A DNA stretch of 64,000 bases from Betaproteobacteria bacterium (GTDB lineage Bacteria > Pseudomonadota > Gammaproteobacteria > Burkholderiales > Rhodocyclaceae). Shown piece by piece: positions 36,248 to 45,996 of the stretch. The stretch lies in contig JADJLT010000006.1 in assembly GCA_016709965.1 (NCBI GenBank), positions 1,054,001 through 1,118,000 of the forward strand, in the 5' to 3' direction. A program made the translations under genes and the position numbers. Every line of letters begins with the position of its first letter. Positions within the stretch are counted from its first letter, which is position 1. A model generated the notes under the pieces. It was not told where the DNA came from, did not search any database, and saw only the letters and a list, made by a program, of their open reading frames with translations.

Positions 36248-37617
36248 AATTTATACTCCGCGGATTGTTGAATGACATTGGCGTTGGAGGAGGATTGAAG
36301 ACGAGCCAGCAAAACACCGGCGAGAAGTCCTAGTAGCGGTGTGAAATGCTGCTCACCAAGAATGCCAAAATTTTCACCCTGAGCCTGAGTCCAGAACCAC
36401 AGCGTACCCATTAGCAAACCGTTGCCAAGGTTACGGATGCCTAAATCTGTATGCCGGCTGGCCTTGAATGCCCAGCGGATAAACAGTGCGATGAATGTAG
36501 CCATGCAGATCACTGCAAGCAGTCCACTTTGTCCCCAAAGAATCACGAAAGCGTTATGCGCCGGGTAAGTCGGGCTAACGCGGTGAATGTAGGCATAAAA
36601 TGGAAAGCGCGCCTCCCATCCACCAAATCCCATGCCCTTTAGCGGGGACCGGAAGAACTCTTGACTTGCAAAACTCCAGATGACTTTCCGGATGTCGAGC
36701 GTGCTGGAGGTCGCGTTGAGGAATGTGCTTTGTTGGAGATATTCGAAGGCAAACGGCACAGCAACGACCGCGATGGCGCCTAAAAACGCCAGTACCGCCG
36801 CAACCCGCATGTCGATGCGGCGGGTGCGTACGAGCTCCAGGCTCATCAGCAAGGCTGGGATAATAAGTGCCATGATTGCACCAGCCTTTGACCCCGTAAA
36901 AAATACCGCCAGCCAGTTGAGTGTCGCAACCAGGCGTAGCGACCCCATTCCTGCTGTTTTGGCCATGTTCCAGGCCAGCATGCAACAAAATCCCAGCATG
37001 GCAGACGCTGTATTGGCATTTACATAGAGTCCGCCGGCTTTGCCTGGATCGAATATGTTATTGGGTGAACCATCGAACAAGGCACTCAGAACATTGGGTG
37101 ATATCACGATTCCAGCCAAGCGCGATCCGATAAATCCCGATTCGATAAATGGAGCCACCCGAAAAACTATCACCATGATGGCCTGGATAACCGATATCCA
37201 CAGTGCGTAATAAATATAGTGCTGTGCCGACGAATCGTTTTGGCGCGTATACCCATATCCTATAAATGCAGTAATCAGGAAAGGTAGCAGGTACACCAGG
37301 TGTCGAATGCCAGCTAGTGGGTTTTGGGACCACGCGATGCTGATGAGTTGTATTAAAAACAAGGCAATGAATGCCTTGACCCAGTTGACTTTGAACAATT
37401 CAGGCAGATGCTTGAATGAATATAGTGCGCCGAGACTGGCCAGCAATGCGATGGATGGGAAGACGCCGGCGATGGGAAGTAGGTAAATTTGCGGGATGGC
37501 AAAAAGTGCAATGCCTGCAAACCAGACTCGGTCTGGTACAAATTGGGTACCGAGAATTAGCCCAATGAGCAAAGCGATCATGGCGATCGCTGCGGTCAGG
37601 AATATCAATGTTCCCAT
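36244..37617 (-). CDS. Wzy/O-antigen ligase-like polysaccharide polymerase
   Basis: This 457-residue protein has about 11-12 membrane helices. A larger periplasmic loop around residues 300-345 contains the conserved region KGMGFGGWEARFPFYAYIHRV, followed by PAHNAFVILWGQSG, as in the Wzy_C/ligase family. It should join repeat units at the periplasmic face. The ATG at 37617 shares one base with the preceding TAA. Confidence 0.88.
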   Translation of the reverse strand: MGTLIFLTAAIAMIALLIGLILGTQFVPDRVWFAGIALFAIPQIYLLPIAGVFPSIALLASLGALYSFKHLPELFKVNWVKAFIALFLIQLISIAWSQNPLAGIRHLVYLLPFLITAFIGYGYTRQNDSSAQHYIYYALWISVIQAIMVIVFRVAPFIESGFIGSRLAGIVISPNVLSALFDGSPNNIFDPGKAGGLYVNANTASAMLGFCCMLAWNMAKTAGMGSLRLVATLNWLAVFFTGSKAGAIMALIIPALLMSLELVRTRRIDMRVAAVLAFLGAIAVVAVPFAFEYLQQSTFLNATSSTLDIRKVIWSFASQEFFRSPLKGMGFGGWEARFPFYAYIHRVSPTYPAHNAFVILWGQSGLLAVICMATFIALFIRWAFKASRHTDLGIRNLGNGLLMGTLWFWTQAQGENFGILGEQHFTPLLGLLAGVLLARLQSSSNANVIQQSAEYKF

Positions 37618-38963
37618 TATTGTTGCCCTTTGGTTCCCATTACAGCCGGCTGCCATAGCGGTGCACGCCTGTCGGCGGCTGCCGGTTTTTCGTCCCAGAG
37701 TGACGACTTTAATGTGTCACTAAAATCTTTGGCCACGGGCTTTTCTTCCCAGATATATCGACCTTCTGGGACACCGGCGCGAGCAACTTCAGCAATCGTT
37801 TGCTGTGTTGTCTGTTGAATGGTTACACGAACATCACCAGTCAGAACCCCAGTAATTTTCTTGAGTTCCTTTGCAGCCAACCTGGTCTCCTGCTTTCTGT
37901 CCAAAACGCCAAATCGATGTTCTTTGTTGCTTGGGTCGGTACCTTGGTCCATCAGGCAATACCAGAATATTCCTCGAACATAGCCGCGGCTCGCAGCGAG
38001 CAGGAAATAGCGGGTTAGGTACCAGGATGCTTCTTCTTCGGAAACGCCATCCTTGCCGGTATAGGTTGGCCAGCCGATTTCAGTCAAATAGATAGGCAGG
38101 CTGGTTCCAGCATTGGCTTTGCTAGCCAGCGTGGCAACCTGATCGACAAAATCCATTGCTCCTTCCGGAGTTCTACGTTTGCGGCTATTCCAGACATAGG
38201 GATGTAGCGACAAACCATCTACATATCTGTGACCACCCAACTGAAAAAATCGCTCGAAAAATCCTTCACGAATCCCTTTGTCAGATATGCCTCCACTTAA
38301 TAATTGAATCTTGCGGTCAACTGCTTTAATGGCCGGAAAGACAATTTTTGCCAAATTTAAATATTCATCTGCGCCTAACGGGGTGGTTCGACCGGTGTGA
38401 GCATCCCACTCGTTCCAAAGGTCATAGTAAAAAACTCGACCTTTAAAATGCTGGACTACAAATGCCGCATAACGTGCAAATGCTTCAATGCCTTCTCTCG
38501 AGGTGGGTTTGTCTCCAGCATCATAAAGTGGGTTGCCGTAGGCAAGGATAAGTAGCGGTGTAACCCCTGCATTGACCATTGATGTGACGGTTCGCTCAAG
38601 CCAATCAGGGATAATGTATTTTCCTGCCGAGAGTTCGATTTGCTTCCATGGCGCATCTAATCGGATAGCATTTGCACCAATCGCTTTCGCCAAGCTAGTC
38701 GCATTGGGAGGGTCGTTGATGCTTATTCCGATGCCAAGCAAACGCCCAGGCGGCAGCATAACTTCGGATGCGTTTGTCGTTGCAGAAAAGCTGCAAAGTA
38801 GTGCGATCAGAGCAAGTCTGATCGAAGATCGAAGAAGATGTAGCAAAATCCAACTGTGGAAATGTGATGTGTTAGAGAGTGTGTGCAACGGTGCAACTAT
38901 CGCAATCAGTAGTGAGACGGTGGAATGTGAAGACGCTGATGAATATCGCACCTGCTCAACCAC
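37617..38963 (-). CDS. Secreted glycoside hydrolase, clan GH-A (GH5/GH39-like)
   Basis: This TIM-barrel enzyme carries the acid/base Glu in YDLWNEWDAH (about residue 206 of the longest frame) and the nucleophile Glu in PIYLTEIGWPTYTG (about 314). A hydrophobic signal peptide ends at TTNASE near residue 66, so the true start is probably downstream of the GTG at 38963, perhaps a TTG in the signal region near 38850. The GTG start would overlap epsI by 8 bases. A processing or trimming role on the polymer fits the context; the substrate cannot be read from sequence. Confidence 0.8.
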   Translation of the reverse strand: MVEQVRYSSASSHSTVSLLIAIVAPLHTLSNTSHFHSWILLHLLRSSIRLALIALLCSFSATTNASEVMLPPGRLLGIGISINDPPNATSLAKAIGANAIRLDAPWKQIELSAGKYIIPDWLERTVTSMVNAGVTPLLILAYGNPLYDAGDKPTSREGIEAFARYAAFVVQHFKGRVFYYDLWNEWDAHTGRTTPLGADEYLNLAKIVFPAIKAVDRKIQLLSGGISDKGIREGFFERFFQLGGHRYVDGLSLHPYVWNSRKRRTPEGAMDFVDQVATLASKANAGTSLPIYLTEIGWPTYTGKDGVSEEEASWYLTRYFLLAASRGYVRGIFWYCLMDQGTDPSNKEHRFGVLDRKQETRLAAKELKKITGVLTGDVRVTIQQTTQQTIAEVARAGVPEGRYIWEEKPVAKDFSDTLKSSLWDEKPAAADRRAPLWQPAVMGTKGQQ

Positions 38964-39666
38964 GCACCATTAGTACCCTGGCATTTTCTGGGGTTGCGGC
39001 GACCAAATTTGCGAGGAATTCTTCAAGTATCGGGAATGCTTTTTCAGCGTCGGCATCCGTCTGAATCTTTTGCGATGCGCGGACTAGAATGCCGTCTGGT
39101 ATGCGACCTGCCAAACCTTCCTTGAAAATGTGGACGCGGGTCTCAAAAGCGTTTTCGCTGTATAGCTTACCGATTCGAATCCAGTATGCGACAGCCTCCA
39201 TGTCACGCCCGGAATTGACAACCATATGTTTGCCCGTAACTGTCGAGCCATATTGAGCAACACCATTGAAGGTGGCAGTTGTCAGACTGGAGACCTTGTA
39301 TCCTTGTGCGACATAACATAGGTCTGGCCGGTGAACTTTGACTTCTTGGCGCTGATGCTTTCCCCATGCCAAGGCAAGCATGACCTGCTGGCCTTTGCTA
39401 TTGACATAGGTGCGCATGACAGTTTGATCGTAAGGCTGATTTAGATCCGCAGCATTGCCCGTTGCGAGGCTTACCTGTGCATACGGATTTGATTGCTCGC
39501 GCCAATCGCCAAACTGGTGAGGTACTGTATTTTCAAGTTCGGGTTCATTGCTGATTTCATTGAGCCGAGGCGTTGCCCAATATGCACATAGTGCTGCAAT
39601 GACAAAGGCAATGAACACCTTTGCAGCTGTTTTGACCGCCAATGCCGGTAGCAGTTTAGCAATCAT
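38956..39666 (-). CDS. epsI: EpsI family exosortase-associated protein
   Basis: This 236-residue protein has one N-terminal membrane helix and an EpsI domain with NPYAQVSLATG, the YDQTVMRTYVNSKGQQVMLALAWG strand pair (split by family positions) and HRPDLCYVAQGYKV. EpsI proteins accompany exosortases in polysaccharide loci; their exact role is not settled. The ATG overlaps the xrtB stop by 4 bases. Confidence 0.9.
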   Translation of the reverse strand: MIAKLLPALAVKTAAKVFIAFVIAALCAYWATPRLNEISNEPELENTVPHQFGDWREQSNPYAQVSLATGNAADLNQPYDQTVMRTYVNSKGQQVMLALAWGKHQRQEVKVHRPDLCYVAQGYKVSSLTTATFNGVAQYGSTVTGKHMVVNSGRDMEAVAYWIRIGKLYSENAFETRVHIFKEGLAGRIPDGILVRASQKIQTDADAEKAFPILEEFLANLVAATPENARVLMVRG

Positions 39667-40547
39667 GTTCTAGCCCTTTCGACACGAGCGGCTACTTTTA
39701 CGCCAGTCCTCAATAGGCTGTCCACGCCGATAATCAGCAAAAGTGCGGTCAGAAATAGCAGCATGCCTGAAAACCCATGTATAAATCCTTGGCCAGCTTC
39801 ATCTCCGAAGTAATACGTTATCAGTGCAAGCAGGCTGACACGGATAAGGTTTGAAGTAAGGCTGATTGGGACGATTAGTGTGGCGAGAGCGATATTTCGA
39901 ACGACTGAGCTGTGTTGAACGACATTCAGGTAAAGAAGGCCAAGTGCTTCGAGTGTAAAGAGCGAGTTCAGTCCTGCGCAGGCATCGGCGACCAACAGAC
40001 GATATTGACCAATATTTAGAATGACACCCGTGCGTGAAATTGGGTAACCCAGCGAATAGAGCAGATGATCTGTACCCCAACTGACGAGCAGTTTCATCGG
40101 TTGAGTAATGGTATCGGTTAGCGAACCTGGCAGAGGAATCATGAAGAACATGAAGAACAACGAAAACCAGAGTTTTTTTAACGCGATTTTGCCGAAAAAG
40201 ATTAGAACCAAGCCTGCGACAACGGGGATCATCGATCCGATTTCGAGAAAATAGACTGCCTGTGAACGCCCGGCGGCATAAATTAGCAACCCAGTAAGAA
40301 AGACAATCCAGCCAGAAACTTCACTGGGTTCGCGTTCGAAATTCTTGCTGGAAGCAATTTCTCGCGATTTATAGATAAAAAACCAAGTTGTGATTGCCAA
40401 AACAATTGGCCCATGAGCATTTTGCTGCGTTTGCCATAAACCGTGGAACAGATCCCAGAAAGATGGAAAATAAACTGATGCGAATCCCAGAGCGAGCAGC
40501 AACCAGGAGAAAACTGATAGCGGTTGTTCACGCGGATGACGGTGCAC
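39663..40547 (-). CDS. xrtB: Exosortase B (cysteine transpeptidase-like)
   Basis: This 294-residue protein with about eight membrane helices removes PEP-CTERM sorting signals at the membrane. The catalytic Cys lies in VADACAGLNSL (about residue 183), the Arg in TSNLIRVSLLAL (about 225) and the His in GQGFIHGFSGM (about 245). The gene order with epsG-F-E-D and epsI identifies the B type. Its substrate is probably the PEP-CTERM protein at 45255 and others elsewhere. Confidence 0.92.
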   Translation of the reverse strand: MHRHPREQPLSVFSWLLLALGFASVYFPSFWDLFHGLWQTQQNAHGPIVLAITTWFFIYKSREIASSKNFEREPSEVSGWIVFLTGLLIYAAGRSQAVYFLEIGSMIPVVAGLVLIFFGKIALKKLWFSLFFMFFMIPLPGSLTDTITQPMKLLVSWGTDHLLYSLGYPISRTGVILNIGQYRLLVADACAGLNSLFTLEALGLLYLNVVQHSSVVRNIALATLIVPISLTSNLIRVSLLALITYYFGDEAGQGFIHGFSGMLLFLTALLLIIGVDSLLRTGVKVAARVERART

Positions 40548-40774
40548 TTTGCCTCCAACGATCAGCGTAGAACAAACCTTGTTTGCTCGCAGCAGGGAAA
40601 ATTTGGCCAGTGATTACACGATGACCCAAAAAATGATTGAGAGTAGCGCTCACGTCTTATGCTCAGCCATCAAAATAAGAATATGTTGGTTCGATTCGAC
40701 CGTGCTTATGAGTAGTGGCTAGCGGTTTGAACGTTGACTGGTGGAATGATGCATCGTAGTTATTCATCTGACAC

Positions 40775-41683
40775 CTACCCGTTGTTGAGTACTGTGCCTA
40801 TAACTGCAACTCCGCCATGTTGGAGCGATGAAACGAAAGTTTTCATTGCAGGGGCGGATGAGACATCCTTGCGAGCAATCACGACAGCGCCACGAGTACG
40901 GGCTGCGATGGTCTGACTGTCGGCAGTGTCAGTGCCGGCAGGTGTGTCGACGACCACGATATCGTACTGCCCGGCGGCGGTGGCCATCAGAGCATTGAAG
41001 ACAGGTCGTGCAAGCAATTCTTGCGGATTGGGTGGGGTAGCGCCAGCAGGGAGCACTGAAAGGTCTATCAGGCCAGGAATACGGATGGTAGCTTCAGCTA
41101 GCTCGGCACGGCCGGCTAGTAGGCTGGATAGGCCGAGTTTGTTTTCGAGGCGAAAAAGGTTGTGTTGGCGCGGATTGCGCAGGTCTGCGTCAATCAGCAG
41201 TGTGCGTTCACCAAGCTGAGAGAAGACGACAGCAAGATTCGCGGCGGTAAAACTGCGGCCTTCAGCCCTGCCAGCGCTGACGACTGCAAGCACCTTGTGA
41301 CCGACTTCCGCATCGAACCAGCGCAGCATGAGTTGGCTACGCAAGGCGCGCAATTGCTCTACGACAGGACTGAAGGGTTTGAACGCTGCAACAACTTCTT
41401 CACTGACACACTCGTCACCTGGCATTAGGTATGGGTAGTCGTACTGTTGAGATAGTACGTGCTGAATGTCGTCTTCTGTGAGCAGGCCAAGTTCAACGGC
41501 GGCTTCGCCAAAGCGCAGGTTCTTGTCCTTCTGCAGCTTGAGGATGCGCTCGGCAGCTTCGGGCGTGATACGCCCGGCATCCATGAGCAGTGCGCCAATT
41601 GAGCGACTGGTATTGGTACTGTGCATGACGCGAGCAATAATGGATTCAGGCGTGGCGGCTAGGTTCATGGCGTTCTGATTCAT
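40775..41683 (-). CDS. epsG: EpsG-type chain-length determinant ATPase (tyrosine-kinase-like)
   Basis: This 302-residue P-loop protein of the BY-kinase fold pairs with EpsF to control polymer length. It has an N-terminal GspE_N-like region (ALLMDAGRITPEAAERIL, about 30-48), the nucleotide-binding loop SAGRAEGRSFTAANLA (about 136) and Walker A' TLLIDADLRNPRQ. The usual GK(S/T) lysine is Arg here, and no tyrosine-rich tail is present. The start overlaps the epsF stop by 4 bases. The 227 bases to xrtB hold no clear feature. Confidence 0.88.
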   Translation of the reverse strand: MNQNAMNLAATPESIIARVMHSTNTSRSIGALLMDAGRITPEAAERILKLQKDKNLRFGEAAVELGLLTEDDIQHVLSQQYDYPYLMPGDECVSEEVVAAFKPFSPVVEQLRALRSQLMLRWFDAEVGHKVLAVVSAGRAEGRSFTAANLAVVFSQLGERTLLIDADLRNPRQHNLFRLENKLGLSSLLAGRAELAEATIRIPGLIDLSVLPAGATPPNPQELLARPVFNALMATAAGQYDIVVVDTPAGTDTADSQTIAARTRGAVVIARKDVSSAPAMKTFVSSLQHGGVAVIGTVLNNG

Positions 41684-43086
41684 GCTGTTTTCGCTTGGCG
41701 GTTAGGTAGCAGACTAGCCAGTCTGCTTTTCCAGGTGCTGGGGCGGGCTTCGGATTCGAGGACTGCGAGTACCGGAAGGCCAAGCGCCAGGCTAAGGTCT
41801 TCCGGCGAACGGATACGGCGGTTCAATAGCTCCAGCGTCAGTGCAGCACCTACGCCAAGCAGGATGCCCAGGAAAATCGAGACCAGAATGTTTAGCAGCA
41901 CTCTGGGTTTTGAGGGTTTTATCGGTTCGCTGGCCGGGTTGAGCACCGCTACATTTGTTTGGACGCTTTGTGATTCAAGGCGGCTCTGGGTGGTGCGCTG
42001 GCCGACCGCTTCGAAGGCGCGCTGGGCGGTTTCGACTTCGCGGGCGAGCAGGGTGATTTCGTCACGTTGTTTGCGTAATTCCAGAATTCGCGTTTTTTGG
42101 GCGTTGACCGCGGCAATCAGCTCATTTTGCTTCTGCTTGCTGATGTTGCCAGCTGTGTTGATGGAGCTGGCGATGCGAGCAATTTCTGCGTTCATCTTGC
42201 TCTTCATCTCGGCTAGTTCGGCTTGCGAGCGTAAATATTGCGGGTGATTGACGCCCAGATTCCCGGAAACTTCCTTGAGGCGGGATTCCAGGCGTGCGAT
42301 GTCTCCCTTGAGCTGGCCAACCAGTGGGCTCTGCATGACTTCAGGCAGTGTGTCCGCGCTGCCGGTGCTCTTGCGCTTGCTTATGGAGTCAGTGCCTTGG
42401 GCTTGCGCCACCGTGAGCTGGGTAGAGAGTTCGTTCAGCTTTTGGGTTTCGTAGTCCAGACGCTCGTCGGTAGCAACGATTCGTGATTTCTGTTGAAAGT
42501 CAGAAAGGGCGGCTTGAGCGGCATCGACCCGTTCGCGGTACTGCTTGCTTTGTTCGTCGAACCATTTTGCGTTTTGCCGGGCTGGTTCGACACGCAGTTC
42601 CAGATTGACGTCAATGTAGGCTTCTGCAAAGGCGTTGGCCATGGCCGCAGCAAACTCAGGGCTGCTCCCAGAATAACTGATGGAGATGACATTGCTTTCA
42701 CGCGATGGCCTAACGTCGAGTTTTTTCTGCAACAGGGTTACCAGCCAGGGGCCGATCTTACCCTTGCCGTCCGTGTCATCCTGCCATTGCGCCTGAATAG
42801 TCGGGTTTTCATCGAGACGCAGCATCTTGACGACACGCATGGTGACGCGGTCACTGTTGATGATGTCAATCTGGGTGGCCATGTAGCCAGGCGCCATCAG
42901 GCCGGGGAGCACCATCCCTGCAATTGGATCCGGCGATTTGACATCCAGCACGACTGCGGTGGTGGCTGTGTATTCTTCAGGCCATATCAGGCTGATGATC
43001 GTGGTGGTCAGTACCGTACCGAGGAAGGTGTAAAGCACCAGCTTGCGGCGCGCCCAGAGAATGAGCAGAAATTGTTGCAGGGTCAT
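41680..43086 (-). CDS. epsF: EpsF chain-length determinant (Wzz-like)
   Basis: This 468-residue inner-membrane protein has membrane helices at about 16-36 and 420-442, an extended periplasmic coiled-coil region (about 170-370) and the GNVR-type segment FEAVGQRTTQSRLESQSVQ, followed by VLNPASEPIKPSKPR before the second helix. It is a polysaccharide co-polymerase partner of EpsG. It starts 12 bases after epsE. Confidence 0.92.
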   Translation of the reverse strand: MTLQQFLLILWARRKLVLYTFLGTVLTTTIISLIWPEEYTATTAVVLDVKSPDPIAGMVLPGLMAPGYMATQIDIINSDRVTMRVVKMLRLDENPTIQAQWQDDTDGKGKIGPWLVTLLQKKLDVRPSRESNVISISYSGSSPEFAAAMANAFAEAYIDVNLELRVEPARQNAKWFDEQSKQYRERVDAAQAALSDFQQKSRIVATDERLDYETQKLNELSTQLTVAQAQGTDSISKRKSTGSADTLPEVMQSPLVGQLKGDIARLESRLKEVSGNLGVNHPQYLRSQAELAEMKSKMNAEIARIASSINTAGNISKQKQNELIAAVNAQKTRILELRKQRDEITLLAREVETAQRAFEAVGQRTTQSRLESQSVQTNVAVLNPASEPIKPSKPRVLLNILVSIFLGILLGVGAALTLELLNRRIRSPEDLSLALGLPVLAVLESEARPSTWKSRLASLLPNRQAKTA

Positions 43087-43098
43087 AATTGGGGTGCC

Positions 43099-43929
43099 TT
43101 AAAACAGGCTTTCGCGTACGTAGATGACGTCGTCCGCTTGGACGGGCTCTTGGGGGTCGAGGGAGAGCTGGCTGACTTTGCCGTCTGGCATGCGGCGATG
43201 GACGCGAATTCTGCTTTCGGTGCCGCGCATGGTCGGGCCACCAGCCTGGGCCAGAGCTTGCTGGATGGTCATGCCGCGTTCGATGCGATAAGAGCCGGAG
43301 CGCTGGGCTTCACCGTAGATGTAGAAGACCGGGGCGCGGTGGACGTAGATAACGTCGCCGCCGGATACCGGGATGTCATTTTCAGTCTTGTCATCGATAA
43401 AAATGCCAGGGAAGTCGATTTCGCGGCGGAAGGGTTTGCCTTCGCGGATTCCGGTCACAATAACGGAGTCGGCACCCGAGGGGATGATGCCACCGGCCAT
43501 GGCCAACACATCGGAAACCCGATTGTTGGCGGTTTCGAGCGGGAAGCGGCCGGGCCGGTTAACCTGGCCGAGTACGGAGACCTGATTGCCGCGCACCTGA
43601 ATGAGGATGATGTTGACCTGCGGCTTCTGCACGAAACCACCATCCTTGAGGCCGGCGGCAATACGCTTTTCGGCGGCTTCAATACTCAGGCCGCCGATAT
43701 TTACAGTGCCAATCAGCGGGTAGGTGATGGTGCCGCTTTCAGAAACTCGGCTGTCAAGCGTGAGGTCCGGATTCTGAAAGACGAGGATGCGGATTGCATC
43801 ACCTTGCCCGAGTTTGTAGTCCACGTTGGCACGCGGCTCTGCAGCGTTGGCCAGCGATGCCGAGCTGAGCGCGATTGCGCTCAGTAGCAGCCAAAGCGCA
43901 GCGAGGAGGCGATGGATTGCCTTGGTCAT
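43099..43929 (-). CDS. epsE: EpsE polysaccharide export protein (Wza-like)
   Basis: This exported outer-membrane channel subunit has a signal peptide (AALWLLLSAIALSSASLANA), a Poly_export domain (YKLGQGDAIRILVFQNPDLT, about 38-57 of the chosen start) and two SLBB-type domains (QVSVLGQVNRPGRFPLE; APVFYIYGEAQRSGSYRIE). There is no lipobox, unlike Wza. Alternative starts are at 43950 and at 43965, the latter overlapping the epsD stop. Confidence 0.9.
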   Translation of the reverse strand: MTKAIHRLLAALWLLLSAIALSSASLANAAEPRANVDYKLGQGDAIRILVFQNPDLTLDSRVSESGTITYPLIGTVNIGGLSIEAAEKRIAAGLKDGGFVQKPQVNIILIQVRGNQVSVLGQVNRPGRFPLETANNRVSDVLAMAGGIIPSGADSVIVTGIREGKPFRREIDFPGIFIDDKTENDIPVSGGDVIYVHRAPVFYIYGEAQRSGSYRIERGMTIQQALAQAGGPTMRGTESRIRVHRRMPDGKVSQLSLDPQEPVQADDVIYVRESLF

Positions 43930-43961
43930 TGAGTAGGCTTTCTTTTCCATGAGGGGGCTGA

Positions 43962-44921
43962 TCATTTCAGGCCGGCGACGCCTTTTTCGATTGCGTTGGA
44001 AACGGGTTTTTCGGTGCTAGCCGGTGCGGCGGCGACTGGCGCTGCGGGCTGGGCGGCAGGGGCTTCAGCGGTCTTTGCAAAATCGCCCATCAGTTCAATC
44101 TTGGCGGCTTCCTTCAGTTTCTTCATTTCGTCAGCCACTGCCTTGCTGCCGCGCTGGTTCTGAAGGAACTGCTGAATGCGTGGCTTGGCGGTCGCTTCGT
44201 CCACCGGGGCGGATTGTGAGGCGACAACGCGCATGACGAAGGCTTGTTGCGGCCCATCGATCAATGCAGTCTGGCCATCTTTCATCTGTGCCAGCTTGGG
44301 CAGGAGTTCGAGCGGAAGTTGTTCGGCGGCGCGGGCGCCGGCGTTGCCTCGGGCCGGAATATTCTTGCTCTTCAGCCAACCGGCAATTTCTTCCATGGAC
44401 TTGCCCGTCGCGACTAGTGACTTGAGCTCATCCAGCGAGGTGCCGTTTTTGGCAATGGCCAATTCCTGAATGTTGTAGACGCGACGGTTGGAAAAGAGGT
44501 CTGGATGCTCGTCATAGTAGCGTTTGACTTCGTCATCGGTCGCCTTGGGCTGGGCGGCAGCGATTTGCTCAAGATAGGCGCGGGCCAGAATCTCGCGGCG
44601 GGCGGATTCAATGGTCATTAGCACTTCGGGGTTGCGGTCGAGCTTCTTGGCAAGTGCTTGTTCAACGGCAATTTGCTGATCGACCAAACGGTCGAGGACT
44701 TCCTTGCGCGCTCTATCAGCATTTTCGTTAGTGACACCAGTGGCCTTGGCCAGTACAGAGTTGATCTGGTGAACGGAAATCTCGGCGCCGTTAACCTTCG
44801 CGGCTACCTGGGTGGCGGTCTTTCCATCAGCTTTATCGCTGTTACAGCCAACGAGCGGCAAAGCGACGACAAGCGCGGCAGCAAGCAGCGAGAACGATTT
44901 TTGAAAGCGGAAGGCGTGCAT
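43962..44921 (-). CDS. epsD: EpsD peptidyl-prolyl isomerase lipoprotein
   Basis: This 319-residue lipoprotein (lipobox PLVGC near residue 26) has a SurA/PpiD-like N-terminal helical region and a parvulin-type part (FSNRRVYNIQELAIA onward), followed by an Ala/Pro-rich tail. The ATG at 44921 has AAGGA upstream. It is the first gene of the long exopolysaccharide operon, which therefore starts from the 273-base divergent gap to the PEP-CTERM gene. Confidence 0.88.
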   Translation of the reverse strand: MHAFRFQKSFSLLAAALVVALPLVGCNSDKADGKTATQVAAKVNGAEISVHQINSVLAKATGVTNENADRARKEVLDRLVDQQIAVEQALAKKLDRNPEVLMTIESARREILARAYLEQIAAAQPKATDDEVKRYYDEHPDLFSNRRVYNIQELAIAKNGTSLDELKSLVATGKSMEEIAGWLKSKNIPARGNAGARAAEQLPLELLPKLAQMKDGQTALIDGPQQAFVMRVVASQSAPVDEATAKPRIQQFLQNQRGSKAVADEMKKLKEAAKIELMGDFAKTAEAPAAQPAAPVAAAPASTEKPVSNAIEKGVAGLK

Positions 44922-45149
44922 CGTGAGGAGTCCTTGATAAATAAAGTCTATGACGGCCGGAAGGCGATTATAGGAAGCCAAGATGTCAAAAAGATTAACT
45001 GGGTCATGTTAGGGAGTCTTTCAATCGTACTACCTCGAATTTTTCACGCCAAATGAATTTTTATCTTTTTTGAATGGACATTTTTTGAACGCATGGTGCA
45101 GAATGTCGTCATATTGAAGTATGGCTTTAGCATTTTGCGTGGCGGCAAC

Positions 45150-45170
45150 TGTCATATTTTTGACATGACA
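45150..45170. promoter_or_regulatory. Inverted repeat in the epsD / PEP-CTERM divergent region
   Basis: TGTCA-n6-TGACA is followed directly by TGACA in an overlapping position, giving a small symmetric site between the divergent genes. It could be an operator. The binding protein is unknown and the match is short. Confidence 0.3.
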
Positions 45171-45254
45171 TGGGTGTTAGGGTGTGGTTGTCGGCATAAA
45201 TGCAAACTGTAATTTTTAGGTTTTTAATCATTTACGTTATCTTGGAGTTATCAC

Positions 45255-45947
45255 ATGGCCGTTAAAATCAAGCCTTTGGCGGTAGCGGCTCTATTTGCAG
45301 CCCTGTCCGTCCAAGCCTATGCAGCAACCAATACGCTGGATGGGGATCATTTTACAATCACTTATGACGATGCGGTGGTCGGATTGTTCGGCATGCCGTC
45401 TTTGGTCAATTCCAATCTTGTCTTTGGCAACATTGGTGGCTCGCCGGGCTTTTCTGCCCAAACCGGTAGCGGTATGAAGTTCACCAATTCCACCTTCGCC
45501 TTCACGATTACGGCCGATCAAGGTTACACGCTCTCCGGTTTCAATCTGTACGAAGCGGGTGACTATGCCGTGATCGGCGATACCAGCGCGGTGGTTGCCA
45601 GTGGCCAATTGCGGGTCAAGCCGGTGGGGGTTTCTGCCATGACCTCACCGATCATGACGACTGCGCCGCTGACTGCCAAGACTTCATTCATGGGTTACGC
45701 AACGACAGACTGGGAAGCCCATGCCAGCATCAATCCGGCTACTGCGCTGACTTTCGCTACCGTCAGCATCGAAAACATTCTCGGTGCCTACGTTCCTACC
45801 GCCGGCTACGCTTTCATCGAAAAGAAGAATGTCGAACTTGGCTTTATCCTGTCTGCCGTTCCGGAGCCTGAGTCCTATGCCATGCTGCTGGCTGGTCTGG
45901 GCATGATGATGGGGGTCGTTTCCCGTCGCCGCAACAAACGTTCCTGA
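45255..45947 (+). CDS. PEP-CTERM domain protein, predicted exosortase substrate
   Basis: This 230-residue exported protein has a signal peptide (ends VQAYAA) and a beta-rich middle of unknown function. The C-terminal sorting signal is complete: VPEPESYAMLLAGLGMMMG as motif and helix, then the basic SRRRNKRS. XrtB should cut at the motif. It is divergent from epsD and carries a strong terminator, so it is transcribed alone. Confidence 0.93.
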   Translation: MAVKIKPLAVAALFAALSVQAYAATNTLDGDHFTITYDDAVVGLFGMPSLVNSNLVFGNIGGSPGFSAQTGSGMKFTNSTFAFTITADQGYTLSGFNLYEAGDYAVIGDTSAVVASGQLRVKPVGVSAMTSPIMTTAPLTAKTSFMGYATTDWEAHASINPATALTFATVSIENILGAYVPTAGYAFIEKKNVELGFILSAVPEPESYAMLLAGLGMMMGVVSRRRNKRS

Positions 45948-45996
45948 TTCAAGGTAGCGCTTTCCGGTATTGATGGTAGTTATCATCAATACCAGG

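Noticed and set aside
42493..43887. Plus-strand frame of 464 codons
   Set aside because: Antisense over epsF and epsE; both have full domains and operon spacing.
45121..45205. Sigma-54 promoter upstream of the PEP-CTERM gene
   Set aside because: TGG and TGC elements are present, but their spacing is two to four bases too long for a -24/-12 site.
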